A program made the position numbers and the translations under genes. Positions 7,488-15,495 of a stretch of DNA of 53,153 bases are shown piece by piece (positions within the stretch are counted from its first letter, which is position 1; every line of letters begins with the position of its first letter). The stretch comes from Paludibacteraceae bacterium (lineage in GTDB: Bacteria > Bacteroidota > Bacteroidia > Bacteroidales > Paludibacteraceae). The notes beneath the pieces are model-generated. The model was not told where the DNA came from. It saw only the letters and a list, made by a program, of their open reading frames with translations, and did no database searches. Where the stretch lies: NCBI GenBank assembly GCA_017467185.1, contig JAFTSS010000086.1, forward strand, positions 1 through 53,153, given 5' to 3'.

Positions 7488-9281
7488 TATCATCGCTTCC
7501 AAAGTTGATATAAGTTTTTCGGTAAATTCGAATGTATGACGCATTGCCGACTCTTTATTACCGATAGGAGCATAACGCTCAAATTCGCAATCATTAAGCA
7601 ACTTAACAAACTCTTGAATAACCACATCATCAACCCCTCGTTGCGACAAACGAAGAGAGATATTGTCTTTATTCAATTCACTAACAGGAATTGACAATTT
7701 ATCAGACAAATAACCCCACAAAGCTTTGAGTATCTCGTCATAGAACGTATCTTTATTACCTGCTTTATATTCTCGCTCAGCAACTTTAAGACGACGTCGA
7801 GCAACTTTATTTGCTTTCTTATTACGCATCAATGCGACATTAGCATTATCACGTGCTTGTTTACGGAATATGATAATCAAACCAATAGTAATAACCAAAG
7901 AAATTATATAAAACAACCAGAAGAACATCGTACCTACAATCATACGCCCTGCAGGTTTGATATTTGGCTCAGACGTATTGATATAACGAATATCGGTTGC
8001 CAAAACCTCTACCTTCTCTTGTCCTGTAAAATTGCTAACAATAGGCGCATTAGATACTGATTGAGTACCTTTATTTACTCTAATACTTATAGGCTCTGTT
8101 GACAATGTTTTATAAGAATCAGATGCTATATCAAAATAACTTATTGTCGCAGCAGGGATAACGAAATCACCATCGTGACGAGGTATTACAAGATATTCAA
8201 TAGTTTTTGACCCCGAAAGTCCAGCATCAGTAGTATTGAAATTATTGGTTGCTTTTGGTTCGTAAGCCTCAAAATCTTGAGGAAATTGCAATGTTGGATT
8301 TTTCAACATTTTCAAATTACCCGAACCCTGTAATTTAAGTGTAATAGTTATAGGTTGATTCGCTTCTACTTCGGTTGTTGATACTTTAGTCGAAAGTGAT
8401 AATTTACCGACTACACCCGAAAAATCAGTAGGTTTTGGTTGTGGCAATGGTTCTACTGTGAGACTAACCTTAGATGTTGTTACCGTTTTAGAAACCTCTT
8501 GATAAGTATCAAAAAAATCATCAAAAAAACTACGAGGACGTTGCTGTGCTGAGCGCACACGCACAATCACATCACACGACATCGGTTCGATTGTAATTTT
8601 TCCTGTCTCTTGTGGGAATAAAAGCACCTTACGCAAATCGTAAGTATAATAATTGACACCCTCATAATTATCAGGTTGCATTGTACGGTCTTGAGGTAAA
8701 TCTATCTCTTGCACCAAAAAACCTTTGAAATCAGGAAATTTAGGAGATTGAATATTGGTAACATCAACACGAGCATATAATCTATATGTAAGAACAACAG
8801 CCTCTTGCTCTCTTATTTTTGTTCGAGAGATTATAGGACGAATAAATAAATTTTCAGAAGTAATTGATTGAGATTGACGAATTTGTCCTGATTGAGAGGC
8901 ATTGCCACCCTGTTGTGATTGCGAGGCTTTATCTTCAGGCAATACCTTTATATTTAATACATTAGAATAATATTTCTCTTTTTTTACTACAATAGTTGCA
9001 GATTGAATCTGATAATCTCCCTCTTTTTCTGGCAATAAAGTATAGGTATAACGCACCTCTTTAGAAGTGCGAATATCGCCATTAATTATTTGAGTGCTAC
9101 TACTTGTAGATGTATATGGACCAGCAATTATTTCAAAGCCTTTAACATCTGGCAAACGCAAGTCTTTACCATTCTCGTTTACCGAGAAAACTAATTGGAA
9201 TGGTTGACCAACAATCACACGTTGAGGCGCAGATGCAGTAAATTTCACATCATCAGCGCCCTTACAATGCACAATGCACAA
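7479..9281 (-). CDS. batD: BatD: secreted/membrane Bat protein, signal peptide out of frame
   Basis: A 600-residue BatD protein. It begins VKFTASAPQRVIVGQPFQLV and contains beta-rich extracellular domains. A membrane segment near residue 450 (GTMFFWLFYIISLVITIGLI) is followed by a basic cytoplasmic tail. BatD belongs with BatA and BatB VWA proteins. Problem: the open frame begins only at TTG 9281, too late for a signal peptide, and is closed by TAA just before it. A good signal peptide starts with ATG at 9312 (MNIKKIFLLLIVHCAL) but runs into TAA at 9262-9264. The two frames meet in a GCATTGT heptamer repeat. Losing one 7-bp unit or gaining two would join them. This is either phase-OFF, a mutation or a sequencing error. 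Confidence 0.85.
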   Translation of the reverse strand: MCIVHCKGADDVKFTASAPQRVIVGQPFQLVFSVNENGKDLRLPDVKGFEIIAGPYTSTSSSTQIINGDIRTSKEVRYTYTLLPEKEGDYQIQSATIVVKKEKYYSNVLNIKVLPEDKASQSQQGGNASQSGQIRQSQSITSENLFIRPIISRTKIREQEAVVLTYRLYARVDVTNIQSPKFPDFKGFLVQEIDLPQDRTMQPDNYEGVNYYTYDLRKVLLFPQETGKITIEPMSCDVIVRVRSAQQRPRSFFDDFFDTYQEVSKTVTTSKVSLTVEPLPQPKPTDFSGVVGKLSLSTKVSTTEVEANQPITITLKLQGSGNLKMLKNPTLQFPQDFEAYEPKATNNFNTTDAGLSGSKTIEYLVIPRHDGDFVIPAATISYFDIASDSYKTLSTEPISIRVNKGTQSVSNAPIVSNFTGQEKVEVLATDIRYINTSEPNIKPAGRMIVGTMFFWLFYIISLVITIGLIIIFRKQARDNANVALMRNKKANKVARRRLKVAEREYKAGNKDTFYDEILKALWGYLSDKLSIPVSELNKDNISLRLSQRGVDDVVIQEFVKLLNDCEFERYAPIGNKESAMRHTFEFTEKLISTLEAMIKR

Positions 9282-9312
9282 TTAATAATAAAAATATCTT
9301 TTTTATGTTCAT
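9262..9312 (-). pseudogene. Detached batD signal-peptide frame
   Basis: ATG at 9312 encodes MNIKKIFLLLIVHCAL then TAA. It is almost identical to the batE start (MKKIFLLLIVHFAL) and belongs in front of BatD, but the heptamer tract (ATTGTGC repeated, 9265-9283) puts it one base out of frame. Confidence 0.7.
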
Positions 9313-9330
9313 ATAAACTTTTACTTATCT

Positions 9331-9351
9331 ATTCCTTGTTCCCTATTCCCT
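9331..9351 (+). repeat. Heptamer array, 3 units, between batC and batD
   Basis: ATTCCTT, GTTCCCT, ATTCCCT; reads as AGGGAAT on the coding strand, right after the batC stop. Confidence 0.65.
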
Positions 9352-9358
9352 AACTAAA

Positions 9359-10057
9359 CTACCAATCTTTTTCAACTCGATAACGTTTAGCTTTTTTAGC
9401 TTCTTGCTCTTTTACTTTTTCTTGTGTTTGCTTTTCGTCTTCCATCAAAGCTTGAAGTATTTGTTCAGCATTTTCTTTCGACATACCCTGCTCTTCTTGC
9501 ATCTGTTGTTGCTGTTCTTGCTGTTCTTGCTGCTGCTCTTGTTGATTTTGTTGTTGTTGTTCCTCTTTTTCTTGTTCCTCTTGCTTTTGCTCTTGTTTCT
9601 GTTGCTGCTGTTGTTGCTGTTGTTGCATCTGTTTTTTCATGTGTTTAGCATAAGCAAGATTATAACGAGTGTCATGATCATCGGGATTATGACGCAATGC
9701 CTCTTTATATGCCTCAATAGCTTCATCTACTTTCTGAGCATTTAACAAAGCATTTCCTTTATTATGATTAGCATTAGCAATACGCTTAGAATCAGAACCA
9801 GCCAAAGCTGCAGCCTTTTCAAATTGCTGAGCTGCATCTTCATATTTTTCTTGTCGATAAAGTGAATTTCCAAGATTGAAATTGGCAGAATAACTTGATT
9901 TATTTTGCTCCAAGCCTTTACGATACTCCACTTCTGCCTCAACGTATTTCTCCTTTAAATAATGCTTATTACCCGCCTTAACATTACGACTCTCTTTTTG
10001 AGCAAATAATGCTAACACTGGCAACAACATCAATATCAAAACTATATATCTTTTCAT
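9359..10057 (-). CDS. batC: BatC: TPR protein with glutamine-rich tail
   Basis: A 232-residue protein. Signal peptide MKRYIVLILMLLPVLALFAQ, then three TPR units (YVEAEVEYRKGLE, YEDAAQQFEKAA, VDEAIEAYKEALRHNP). About 100 Gln/Glu/Lys-rich residues follow, including a run of nine or more Q, then the BatC-like ending KRYRVEKDW. TPR partners in the Bat complex are thought to be BatA/BatB. It starts 3 bp after the batB stop, so the two are translationally close. The Q-rich tract is CAG/CAA repeat-prone; its length probably varies between strains. Long ORFs antisense to it are artefacts of that tract. Confidence 0.9.
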   Translation of the reverse strand: MKRYIVLILMLLPVLALFAQKESRNVKAGNKHYLKEKYVEAEVEYRKGLEQNKSSYSANFNLGNSLYRQEKYEDAAQQFEKAAALAGSDSKRIANANHNKGNALLNAQKVDEAIEAYKEALRHNPDDHDTRYNLAYAKHMKKQMQQQQQQQQQKQEQKQEEQEKEEQQQQNQQEQQQEQQEQQQQMQEEQGMSKENAEQILQALMEDEKQTQEKVKEQEAKKAKRYRVEKDW

Positions 10058-10060
10058 TAC

Positions 10061-11077
10061 TTAAAACCACTTATATTTATTTAATTGTTTATTCTGACGA
10101 TTCAATATAAAGAACTCTAAAACAAGGATAAAGAATGCTATCCATGCAAATATATAGAATTTATCGGCATAATCGGCAAAGGTAGTAGTTTGAATTTCGC
10201 CCTTTTGAATTTGAGATAATTGACGAGAAATTGTACGCAGAGCAATATTAGAATTATCGGCACGCACATAAACTCCTTCGCCAGCTTGTGCAATTTGTTG
10301 TCCCATTTGCTCATTGAGTTTTGAGACTACAACATTGCCATCTTTATCTTTCCAAAACGACATTGTACCTTGCACAGGGATAGGTGCACCTTGAGGAGAA
10401 CCGAAACCTACTACATTGACCATGATGCCTTTTTCACGAGCCAATTTTGCAGCTGCTATGGCATCGTCTTCGTGGTTTTCGCCATCAGTGAGCAGAATGA
10501 TAGTACGACCTTTGTCTTTATTTTCTTCGCCAAACGATTTAATAGCCAAGTCGATAGCAGTACCTACGGCTGTACCTGGATTAGCTACGGATTTGGTTGA
10601 TATATTAGAAAGGAACATTTTAGCAGAAACACCATCGGCGGTAATTGGAAGTTGCACAAACGCATCACCAGCAAAAACAATTAAACCAACCTTATTGTCA
10701 GGCATTTGGTCAATGAGTTTAGAAAGCATCATTTTAGCATTTTCGAGACGAGAAGGTGCTACATCGGTAGCCAACATAGAGTTAGAAACGTCGAGCACCA
10801 TCATTACTTCTATGCCTGTGATTTTCTTTTTCTCTAATTTTGAACCTATTTGAGGACGTGCCAAAGCAAAAATCAATAACACCAAAGTCAGCACAAGTAG
10901 ATAAAACTTAACTTGCGGACGAACGTATGACACATTAGGCATAAGTTCGCGCAATAATTGAGGATTACCAAAACGACTAAGTTTACGACGTTGAATATAA
11001 ACTCCGTAAACAAATATGGCAATCAAAACTATGACTACAATAATAAGCCAAAATATATGTGGATTTGCAAAACGCAT
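10061..11077 (-). CDS. batB: BatB: VWA-domain membrane protein
   Basis: A 338-residue protein with two N-terminal membrane segments (residues 8-24 and about 58-74). A von Willebrand factor A domain follows, with MIDAS residues DVSNS at about 95, a later Thr, and LLTDGEN at about 200. A C-terminal membrane helix lies near 310-328. The metal-binding VWA domain faces the periplasm and mediates protein contacts in the Bat complex. The GC at the end (KYKWF) is unremarkable. It is preceded by a long heptamer spacer separating it from batA and followed directly by batC. Confidence 0.9.
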   Translation of the reverse strand: MRFANPHIFWLIIVVIVLIAIFVYGVYIQRRKLSRFGNPQLLRELMPNVSYVRPQVKFYLLVLTLVLLIFALARPQIGSKLEKKKITGIEVMMVLDVSNSMLATDVAPSRLENAKMMLSKLIDQMPDNKVGLIVFAGDAFVQLPITADGVSAKMFLSNISTKSVANPGTAVGTAIDLAIKSFGEENKDKGRTIILLTDGENHEDDAIAAAKLAREKGIMVNVVGFGSPQGAPIPVQGTMSFWKDKDGNVVVSKLNEQMGQQIAQAGEGVYVRADNSNIALRTISRQLSQIQKGEIQTTTFADYADKFYIFAWIAFFILVLEFFILNRQNKQLNKYKWF

Positions 11078-11085
11078 AATAAAAT

Positions 11086-11218
11086 GAGGAATGAGAAATG
11101 AGGAATGAGGAATTAATTGTTATCTATTATCTATAATCTGTTATCTGTAATCTATTATCTGTAATCTGTAATCTATAATCTGTTATCTGTAATCTATAAT
11201 CTGTTATCTGTTATCCGC
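11086..11218 (+). repeat. Heptamer array, 19 units (GAGGAAT then AATCTGT/TATCTGT)
   Basis: 133 bp of unbroken 7-bp phase. GAGGAAT-type words lie next to the batB start; about 15 AATCTGT, TATCTGT or AATCTAT words follow. A CT/G-rich element interrupts it at 11219, and the same words resume at 11272. Confidence 0.9.
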
Positions 11219-11225
11219 CTCACAT

Positions 11226-11270
11226 ATTCTCCCCCTATCTTAGGGGGAGTACCCGAAGGGGGAGGGGGTT
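11226..11270 (+). repeat. ATTCTCCCCCT...AGGGGGAGTACCC element inserted in a heptamer array
   Basis: Inverted CCCCCT/AGGGGG followed by GTACCCGAAGGGGGAGGGGG. Same element at 44567-44617 and 44651-44698. Here it splits one heptamer array into two. Confidence 0.75.
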
Positions 11271-11271
11271 A

Positions 11272-11306
11272 AATCTGTTATCTGTAATCTGTAATCTTTT
11301 ATCTAT
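11272..11306 (+). repeat. Heptamer array, 5 units, reaching the batA stop
   Basis: AATCTGT, TATCTGT, AATCTGT, AATCTTT, TATCTAT. The batA stop codon (11303-11305) is inside the last word. Confidence 0.8.
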
Positions 11307-12286
11307 GGTAAACGTCGTAAGAGTGTATTACGAATTAAAATCTCTACAACGAGTAATAAAAATGCTGTGAGCAAATATGGAAAAAATTCTTCGTTGCGTT
11401 TTTTGTATTCTCGCACTTGAAGTTTGGTCTTTTCCATTTGGTCAATTTCACCATAAATAGCACTAAGGGTTACATTATCTGTTGCACGGAAGAAACTACC
11501 TCCTGTCATTTTAGCAATTTGCTGTAGCACATCTTCATCAATTTCGACAGGTACGTTTTGATATTGTATGCCCATTGGTGTTTGAAATGGATATGGTGCC
11601 ATACCATGCTTACCTACGGCAATAGTATAAACTCTGATTCCGAACTTTTTAGCTATCTCGGCAGCAGTGAGTGGTGCGATGTCGCCACGATTGTTAGAAC
11701 CATCGGTAAGCAAAATAATAACTTTTGATTTTGCTTGACTATCTTTAATACGATTTACAGCATTAGCAAGTCCAAGTCCGATGGCTGTACCATCTTCGAT
11801 TACCCCAAACTTAACTGCATTAAGAAGGTTGATGAGTACACCATGGTCGGTAGTAAGCGGGCATTGTGTGAAACTTTCGCCAGCAAAAACGACTAAACCG
11901 ATGTTATCATCAGGACGGTCGGCAATAAACTTAGTGGCTACCTCTTTAGCTGCCTCTAAACGATTAGGTTTCAAGTCTTCAGCCAACATTGTACCTGAAA
12001 TATCGAGAGAGAGCATAATGTCGATACCTTCGGTTGACTCGCTACGGTAACTATTGGTAGATTGAGGGCGAGCAATAGCGATAACGAGAAAGGCTAATGC
12101 CACACAACGAAGCGCAAACACAAGATGAAACAGATAGTGTTTGCGAGTTTTAGGCATTTTATTGAATGGCTCGGTAGATGATACTTGCAAACTTGCATCA
12201 GATTGATATTGTTTGTAAACATACCAACCTATCATCGGCACAAGTACCAATAAAAGCCATAAATATTCAGGATTGTTGAAAAGCAT
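11303..12286 (-). CDS. batA: BatA: VWA-domain membrane protein
   Basis: A 327-residue VWA protein, partner of BatB. Membrane segments lie at residues 8-24 and about 55-72. The MIDAS motif is DISGT near residue 92, with ILLTDGSNN near 190. A C-terminal membrane helix (FFPYLLTAFLLLVVEILI) precedes a short basic tail. Gene order DUF4381-like, batA, batB, batC, batD, batE is the standard Bacteroidetes arrangement. Bat mutants of Bacteroides fragilis lose aerotolerance; the molecular role is unresolved. The spacer before its start is a TCAACTC-type array (coding strand). Confidence 0.9.
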   Translation of the reverse strand: MLFNNPEYLWLLLVLVPMIGWYVYKQYQSDASLQVSSTEPFNKMPKTRKHYLFHLVFALRCVALAFLVIAIARPQSTNSYRSESTEGIDIMLSLDISGTMLAEDLKPNRLEAAKEVATKFIADRPDDNIGLVVFAGESFTQCPLTTDHGVLINLLNAVKFGVIEDGTAIGLGLANAVNRIKDSQAKSKVIILLTDGSNNRGDIAPLTAAEIAKKFGIRVYTIAVGKHGMAPYPFQTPMGIQYQNVPVEIDEDVLQQIAKMTGGSFFRATDNVTLSAIYGEIDQMEKTKLQVREYKKRNEEFFPYLLTAFLLLVVEILIRNTLLRRLP

Positions 12287-12291
12287 AATAC

Positions 12292-12347
12292 AAGTTGAAA
12301 GTTGAGAGTTCAGATTTGAGAGTTGAGAGTTGAGAGTTGAAAGTTGA
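12292..12347 (+). repeat. Heptamer array, 8 units (AAGTTGA/GAGTTGA)
   Basis: AAGTTGA twice, GAGTTCA, GATTTGA, GAGTTGA three times, AAGTTGA. On the minus strand it is pyrimidine-rich and ends 5 bp before the batA ATG. Confidence 0.85.
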
Positions 12348-12363
12348 AAATCCCCTAAAACTT

Positions 12364-12438
12364 ATTCCCTATTCCATATACCCTATTTTATTCCATATTC
12401 CCTATTCCCTTCTCCCTGTTCCTTGTTCTCTGTTATAA
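12364..12438 (+). repeat. Heptamer array (ATTCCCT type) overlapping a gene end
   Basis: About ten ATTCCCT-like words with a single 5-bp phase break near 12385-12389. It encodes the last ~18 residues of the DUF4381-like protein. The junction to the next array (AAGTTTTAGGGGATTTTC on the minus strand) is identical to one at 5666-5684. Confidence 0.8.
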
Positions 12439-13366
12439 GTTCTTTTGTGTTGTCGATGAATTGAGTGACTTGATGGAATGAGCGTTCGCACTCGTCAGGG
12501 AGTGGTTGCCATTTTGCAAATTTAACTAAATCAGCCACTTGTAATACATCAGACAACAATTTTATCTCTTCTTTTTTCTCTTTAAGTTCTTTATTTCTAC
12601 GGAATTCTGATATTACATCGTCGGAGGTTTGCTCCATTGCATCAATAGCATAACGGTTAGAGATATAACGGCGAAGTATTTCGGTGAGTTCGGTATAATA
12701 AGCCTTAAATTGTTGTGATTGCCATAATTGTTTTTGACGCAAAGTATCCAATTCTTCGTAGGCAATTTCATGAGCTTTACGTGGATCTATAGGCTCTGGT
12801 TCTGGCTCAGTGTCTTTATTTTTTCGCGATTTGAGATATTTATCTACTAAATAAAGTACTAATGCTAAAAGTAAGAGAGATAAGATACTAAAACCTCCCG
12901 TTGTAAGTAAAAACATCCAATCAAAAGGTGGTTGAGTAATGTCTTTAATATCAGCGATAACGTGTTGCGCTGTATCAATTGGCATATCTACAATCTTGAT
13001 TGAAACTGGATTCGTAAGATATGTTTCTCCGCCCGCTTTCACCTCAAAACCTGGGATGTAAATCAATGCCGAATCAAATGCTGTTACTATATAACTATTT
13101 GTAACTTGCAATCTTTCGTTAGCTAACTGCACCGTATCAGGTTTTAGAGTAGAGACTAATTCCAAATTAGAAGCAACATTATCAGAAAAATGTGGGAATT
13201 GCAAGGTATAACCTTTAGGCTGAATGGCTTGTATTGAGAGTCTTGCTTGTTCACCAATTAACATCTGCACCGAGTCAATCGATGCAGATACTGCAACCTG
13301 AGATTTTATTTCGATGCACAATGCACAATGCACAATGCAGAATATTATCACTAATAATTTTTTCAT
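12383..13366 (-). CDS. DUF4381/BatD-like membrane protein of the Bat operon
   Basis: A 327-residue protein found between DUF58 and batA in Bacteroidetes Bat operons. It has a signal peptide, a beta-rich periplasmic domain (residues about 25-155), and a membrane helix near 160-182 (FSILSLLLLALVLYL). A cytoplasmic helical region with DPRKAHEIAYEEL and YYTELTEILRRYISNRY follows, typical of the DUF4381 type. Function is unknown; a role in Bat complex assembly is inferred. The signal-peptide core reads FCIVHCALCIEIKS and is encoded by GCATTGT heptamers. The tail ELITENKEQGEGNREYGIK is encoded by the AGGGAAT array, so both ends are repeat-derived. Starts 2 bp after the DUF58 stop. Confidence 0.8.
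   Translation of the reverse strand: MKKLLVIIFCIVHCALCIEIKSQVAVSASIDSVQMLIGEQARLSIQAIQPKGYTLQFPHFSDNVASNLELVSTLKPDTVQLANERLQVTNSYIVTAFDSALIYIPGFEVKAGGETYLTNPVSIKIVDMPIDTAQHVIADIKDITQPPFDWMFLLTTGGFSILSLLLLALVLYLVDKYLKSRKNKDTEPEPEPIDPRKAHEIAYEELDTLRQKQLWQSQQFKAYYTELTEILRRYISNRYAIDAMEQTSDDVISEFRRNKELKEKKEEIKLLSDVLQVADLVKFAKWQPLPDECERSFHQVTQFIDNTKELITENKEQGEGNREYGIK
13314..13341 (+). repeat. Heptamer array, 4 units (ATGCACA), within a signal peptide
   Basis: ATGCACA three times, then ATGCAGA. On the coding strand TGCATTG encodes the heptapeptide CIVHCAL in any frame. Confidence 0.85.
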
Positions 13367-13368
13367 AA

Positions 13369-14238
13369 TTATGTTCGCATCTTGAATAGACGCATTAAGG
13401 CTTTAACGTAATCTTCGCTTGCTTCCATAGATACACTATCTACGCCTGCTTTGCTAATCATTTGTTGAAGTTTTAGTTTGCGTTCGTCCCAAATGTTTTT
13501 GTACATCATACGCACTTTGCGTGATGATGTATCGACCCAAATTCGCTGACCTGTTTCGGCATCTTTCATTTTTATCAAACCTACATCGGGAAGCTCAGTG
13601 TCGCGACGGTCGTAAATTTGGAATGCAACTAAATCGTGTTTTCGATTGGCTATTGTTAGTGCGTCTTGAGAAAGATTATCATCAATAAAGTCGCTTATAA
13701 TAAAGGCAGTAGAGCGTTTTTTTATGACATTTGTAAAATAGCGTAACGCCATAGATATGTCGGTTGTTGAACTTTCAGGTTGGAAATCGATAAGTTCGCG
13801 AATGATGTAGAGAATGTGTTTACGCCCTTTTTGTGGGGGTATGAATTTTTCGATTTTATCGCTGAAAAATATCACACCTATTTTGTCGTTATTTTGGATT
13901 GCAGAGAAAGCAAGAGTTGCGGCTAATTCGGTTATAACATCTTGTTTCATAGCAGATATTGTACCGAATTGGCGTGAAGCCGATACGTCGATGAGGAGCA
14001 TAACAGTGAGTTCACGTTCTTCTTCGAAAACTTTCACAAATGGTTTTCGGAAGCGTGCTGTTACGTTCCAATCAATTGTTCGGATTTCATCACCGTATTG
14101 ATACTCGCGCACCTCGGAGAATGTCATACCTTTACCTTTGAAGGCTGTATGATATTCGCCTGCAAAGATGTTGTTTGACAAACCGCGTGTTTTGATTTCG
14201 ATACGGCGTACTTTTTTTAATAATTCACTTGTTTCCAA
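13369..14238 (-). CDS. DUF58 domain protein (MoxR-associated)
   Basis: A 289-residue cytoplasmic protein. It opens with the DUF58 hallmark GEYHTAFKGKGMTFSEVREY and YGDEIRTIDWNVTARF near residues 27-62. A degenerate VWA fold follows (LLIDVSASRQFG, later FIISDFID). DUF58 proteins always accompany MoxR ATPases and probably act with them as chaperone-like partners of VWA proteins. Adjacent to moxR upstream (123-bp repeat spacer) and the DUF4381-like gene downstream (2 bp), consistent with one bat operon. No membrane segment. Confidence 0.88.
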   Translation of the reverse strand: METSELLKKVRRIEIKTRGLSNNIFAGEYHTAFKGKGMTFSEVREYQYGDEIRTIDWNVTARFRKPFVKVFEEERELTVMLLIDVSASRQFGTISAMKQDVITELAATLAFSAIQNNDKIGVIFFSDKIEKFIPPQKGRKHILYIIRELIDFQPESSTTDISMALRYFTNVIKKRSTAFIISDFIDDNLSQDALTIANRKHDLVAFQIYDRRDTELPDVGLIKMKDAETGQRIWVDTSSRKVRMMYKNIWDERKLKLQQMISKAGVDSVSMEASEDYVKALMRLFKMRT

Positions 14239-14245
14239 AATAAAT

Positions 14246-14280
14246 AGTAACTAGTAATGAGTAGCGAGTAGCGAGACCTA
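14246..14280 (+). repeat. Heptamer array, 5 units (AGTAGCG type)
   Basis: AGTAACT, AGTAATG, AGTAGCG twice, AGACCTA. Pyrimidine-rich on the minus strand just before the DUF58 start. GAGTAGCGAG forms a partial inverted repeat with the following CTACTCGCTC. Confidence 0.75.
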
Positions 14281-14361
14281 CTCGCTCTGCTCTTTTTATA
14301 TTATTAACTCATAAAGATAAAAAAACAAATTTTCATTATTCTGCCATTTTATCTTTTACTA

Positions 14362-15360
14362 CTAAGGCACTTCGACTGCATTGAGGATTTCGTTGATAAT
14401 TTCCTCTGAAGTCATATTATTAGCTTCTGCTTCGTAAGAGAGTCCGATACGATGGCGCAATACGTCATGACACACGGCGCGCACGTCTTCAGGGATTACG
14501 TAACCGCGACGTTTGATGAATGCGTAAGCGCGAGCGGCTAAAGCAAGATTGATAGAGGCACGTGGTGAACCTCCGAATGAAATCATATTTTTCAATTCTT
14601 TCAATCCGAACTCTTCAGGGAAGCGTGTAGCATACACTAAATCAACAATATAGCGTTCGATTTTTTCGTCCATATATACTTCGCGGACTACTTTACGAGC
14701 TTCAATGATGTCTTCGACTTTGAGAATTGGTTTTACGGGATTGAATCCGCCTTTAAGGTGGGCTGAAACGATTTGACGCTCTTCGTCACGTTGAGGGTAA
14801 GTGATAACGACTTTGAGCATGAAACGGTCGACTTGCGCTTCAGGAAGAGGATATGTACCTTCTTGTTCTATAGGGTTTTGTGTAGCAAGTACGAGGAATG
14901 GTTCAGGGAGTTTAAATGTTTCTTCACCTATTGTTACTTGATGCTCTTGCATAGCCTCGAGAAGTGCACTTTGCACTTTTGCAGGGGCACGGTTAATCTC
15001 ATCGGCAAGCACGAAGTTAGCAAATACAGGACCTTTCTTTATGTCGAAATTTTCGTTTTTTTGACTATAAATCATTGTACCAACAACGTCGGCTGGCAAT
15101 AAGTCAGGAGTAAACTGAATTCGACTATAGTCAGCATCTATAAGTTGCGCCAATGTTTTAATTGCCAAAGTTTTAGCCAAACCAGGAACACCTTCGAGCA
15201 AAACGTGACCATCAGACAAAAGACCAATGAGAAGCGATTCTACAAGATGTTTTTGTCCAACAATTGTTTGATTCATTCCCATAACAAGGGCATCAACAAA
15301 AGCACTTTGACGCTCAATGCGTTCGTTTAATTCTCTAATGTCAACTGAATTAAAACTCAT
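14362..15360 (-). CDS. moxR: MoxR-family AAA+ ATPase
   Basis: A 332-residue MoxR ATPase. Walker A is LLEGVPGLAKTLAIK (about residues 55-69), Walker B VLADEINRAP, sensor 1 LATQNPIEQEGTYPLPEAQ with the arginine-finger region DRFML, and a C-terminal AAA lid (GGSPRASINLALAARAYAF). MoxR proteins act as ATP-driven chaperones that load or mature VWA proteins, here presumably BatA and BatB. It is the first gene of the bat operon, with a promoter about 50 bp upstream. Confidence 0.92.
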   Translation of the reverse strand: MSFNSVDIRELNERIERQSAFVDALVMGMNQTIVGQKHLVESLLIGLLSDGHVLLEGVPGLAKTLAIKTLAQLIDADYSRIQFTPDLLPADVVGTMIYSQKNENFDIKKGPVFANFVLADEINRAPAKVQSALLEAMQEHQVTIGEETFKLPEPFLVLATQNPIEQEGTYPLPEAQVDRFMLKVVITYPQRDEERQIVSAHLKGGFNPVKPILKVEDIIEARKVVREVYMDEKIERYIVDLVYATRFPEEFGLKELKNMISFGGSPRASINLALAARAYAFIKRRGYVIPEDVRAVCHDVLRHRIGLSYEAEANNMTSEEIINEILNAVEVP

Positions 15361-15407
15361 AATCTTATTTTTTGTTTAATTTTTTCTAAAATAATCTATT
15401 CGGATTG

Positions 15408-15438
15408 CAAAATTAACACTTTAGTTGCAAATAACAAC
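15408..15438 (-). promoter_or_regulatory. Promoter of the moxR-bat operon
   Basis: Minus strand: GTTG (15435-15438), 19 nt, TAATTTTG (15408-15415). Start of transcription near 15402, a leader of about 40 nt. Confidence 0.6.
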
Positions 15439-15495
15439 CACTTGGTACGTTAAAAAATGTTTGTTTTATATTTATTTAACACGTGTTTAATATTC

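Noticed and set aside
9404-9745. Leucine-rich ORFs antisense to batC
   Set aside because: They are the complement of the CAG/CAA-rich glutamine tract of BatC.
11086-11306. CRISPR array
   Set aside because: Units are contiguous 7-mers with no spacers, and no cas gene is present.
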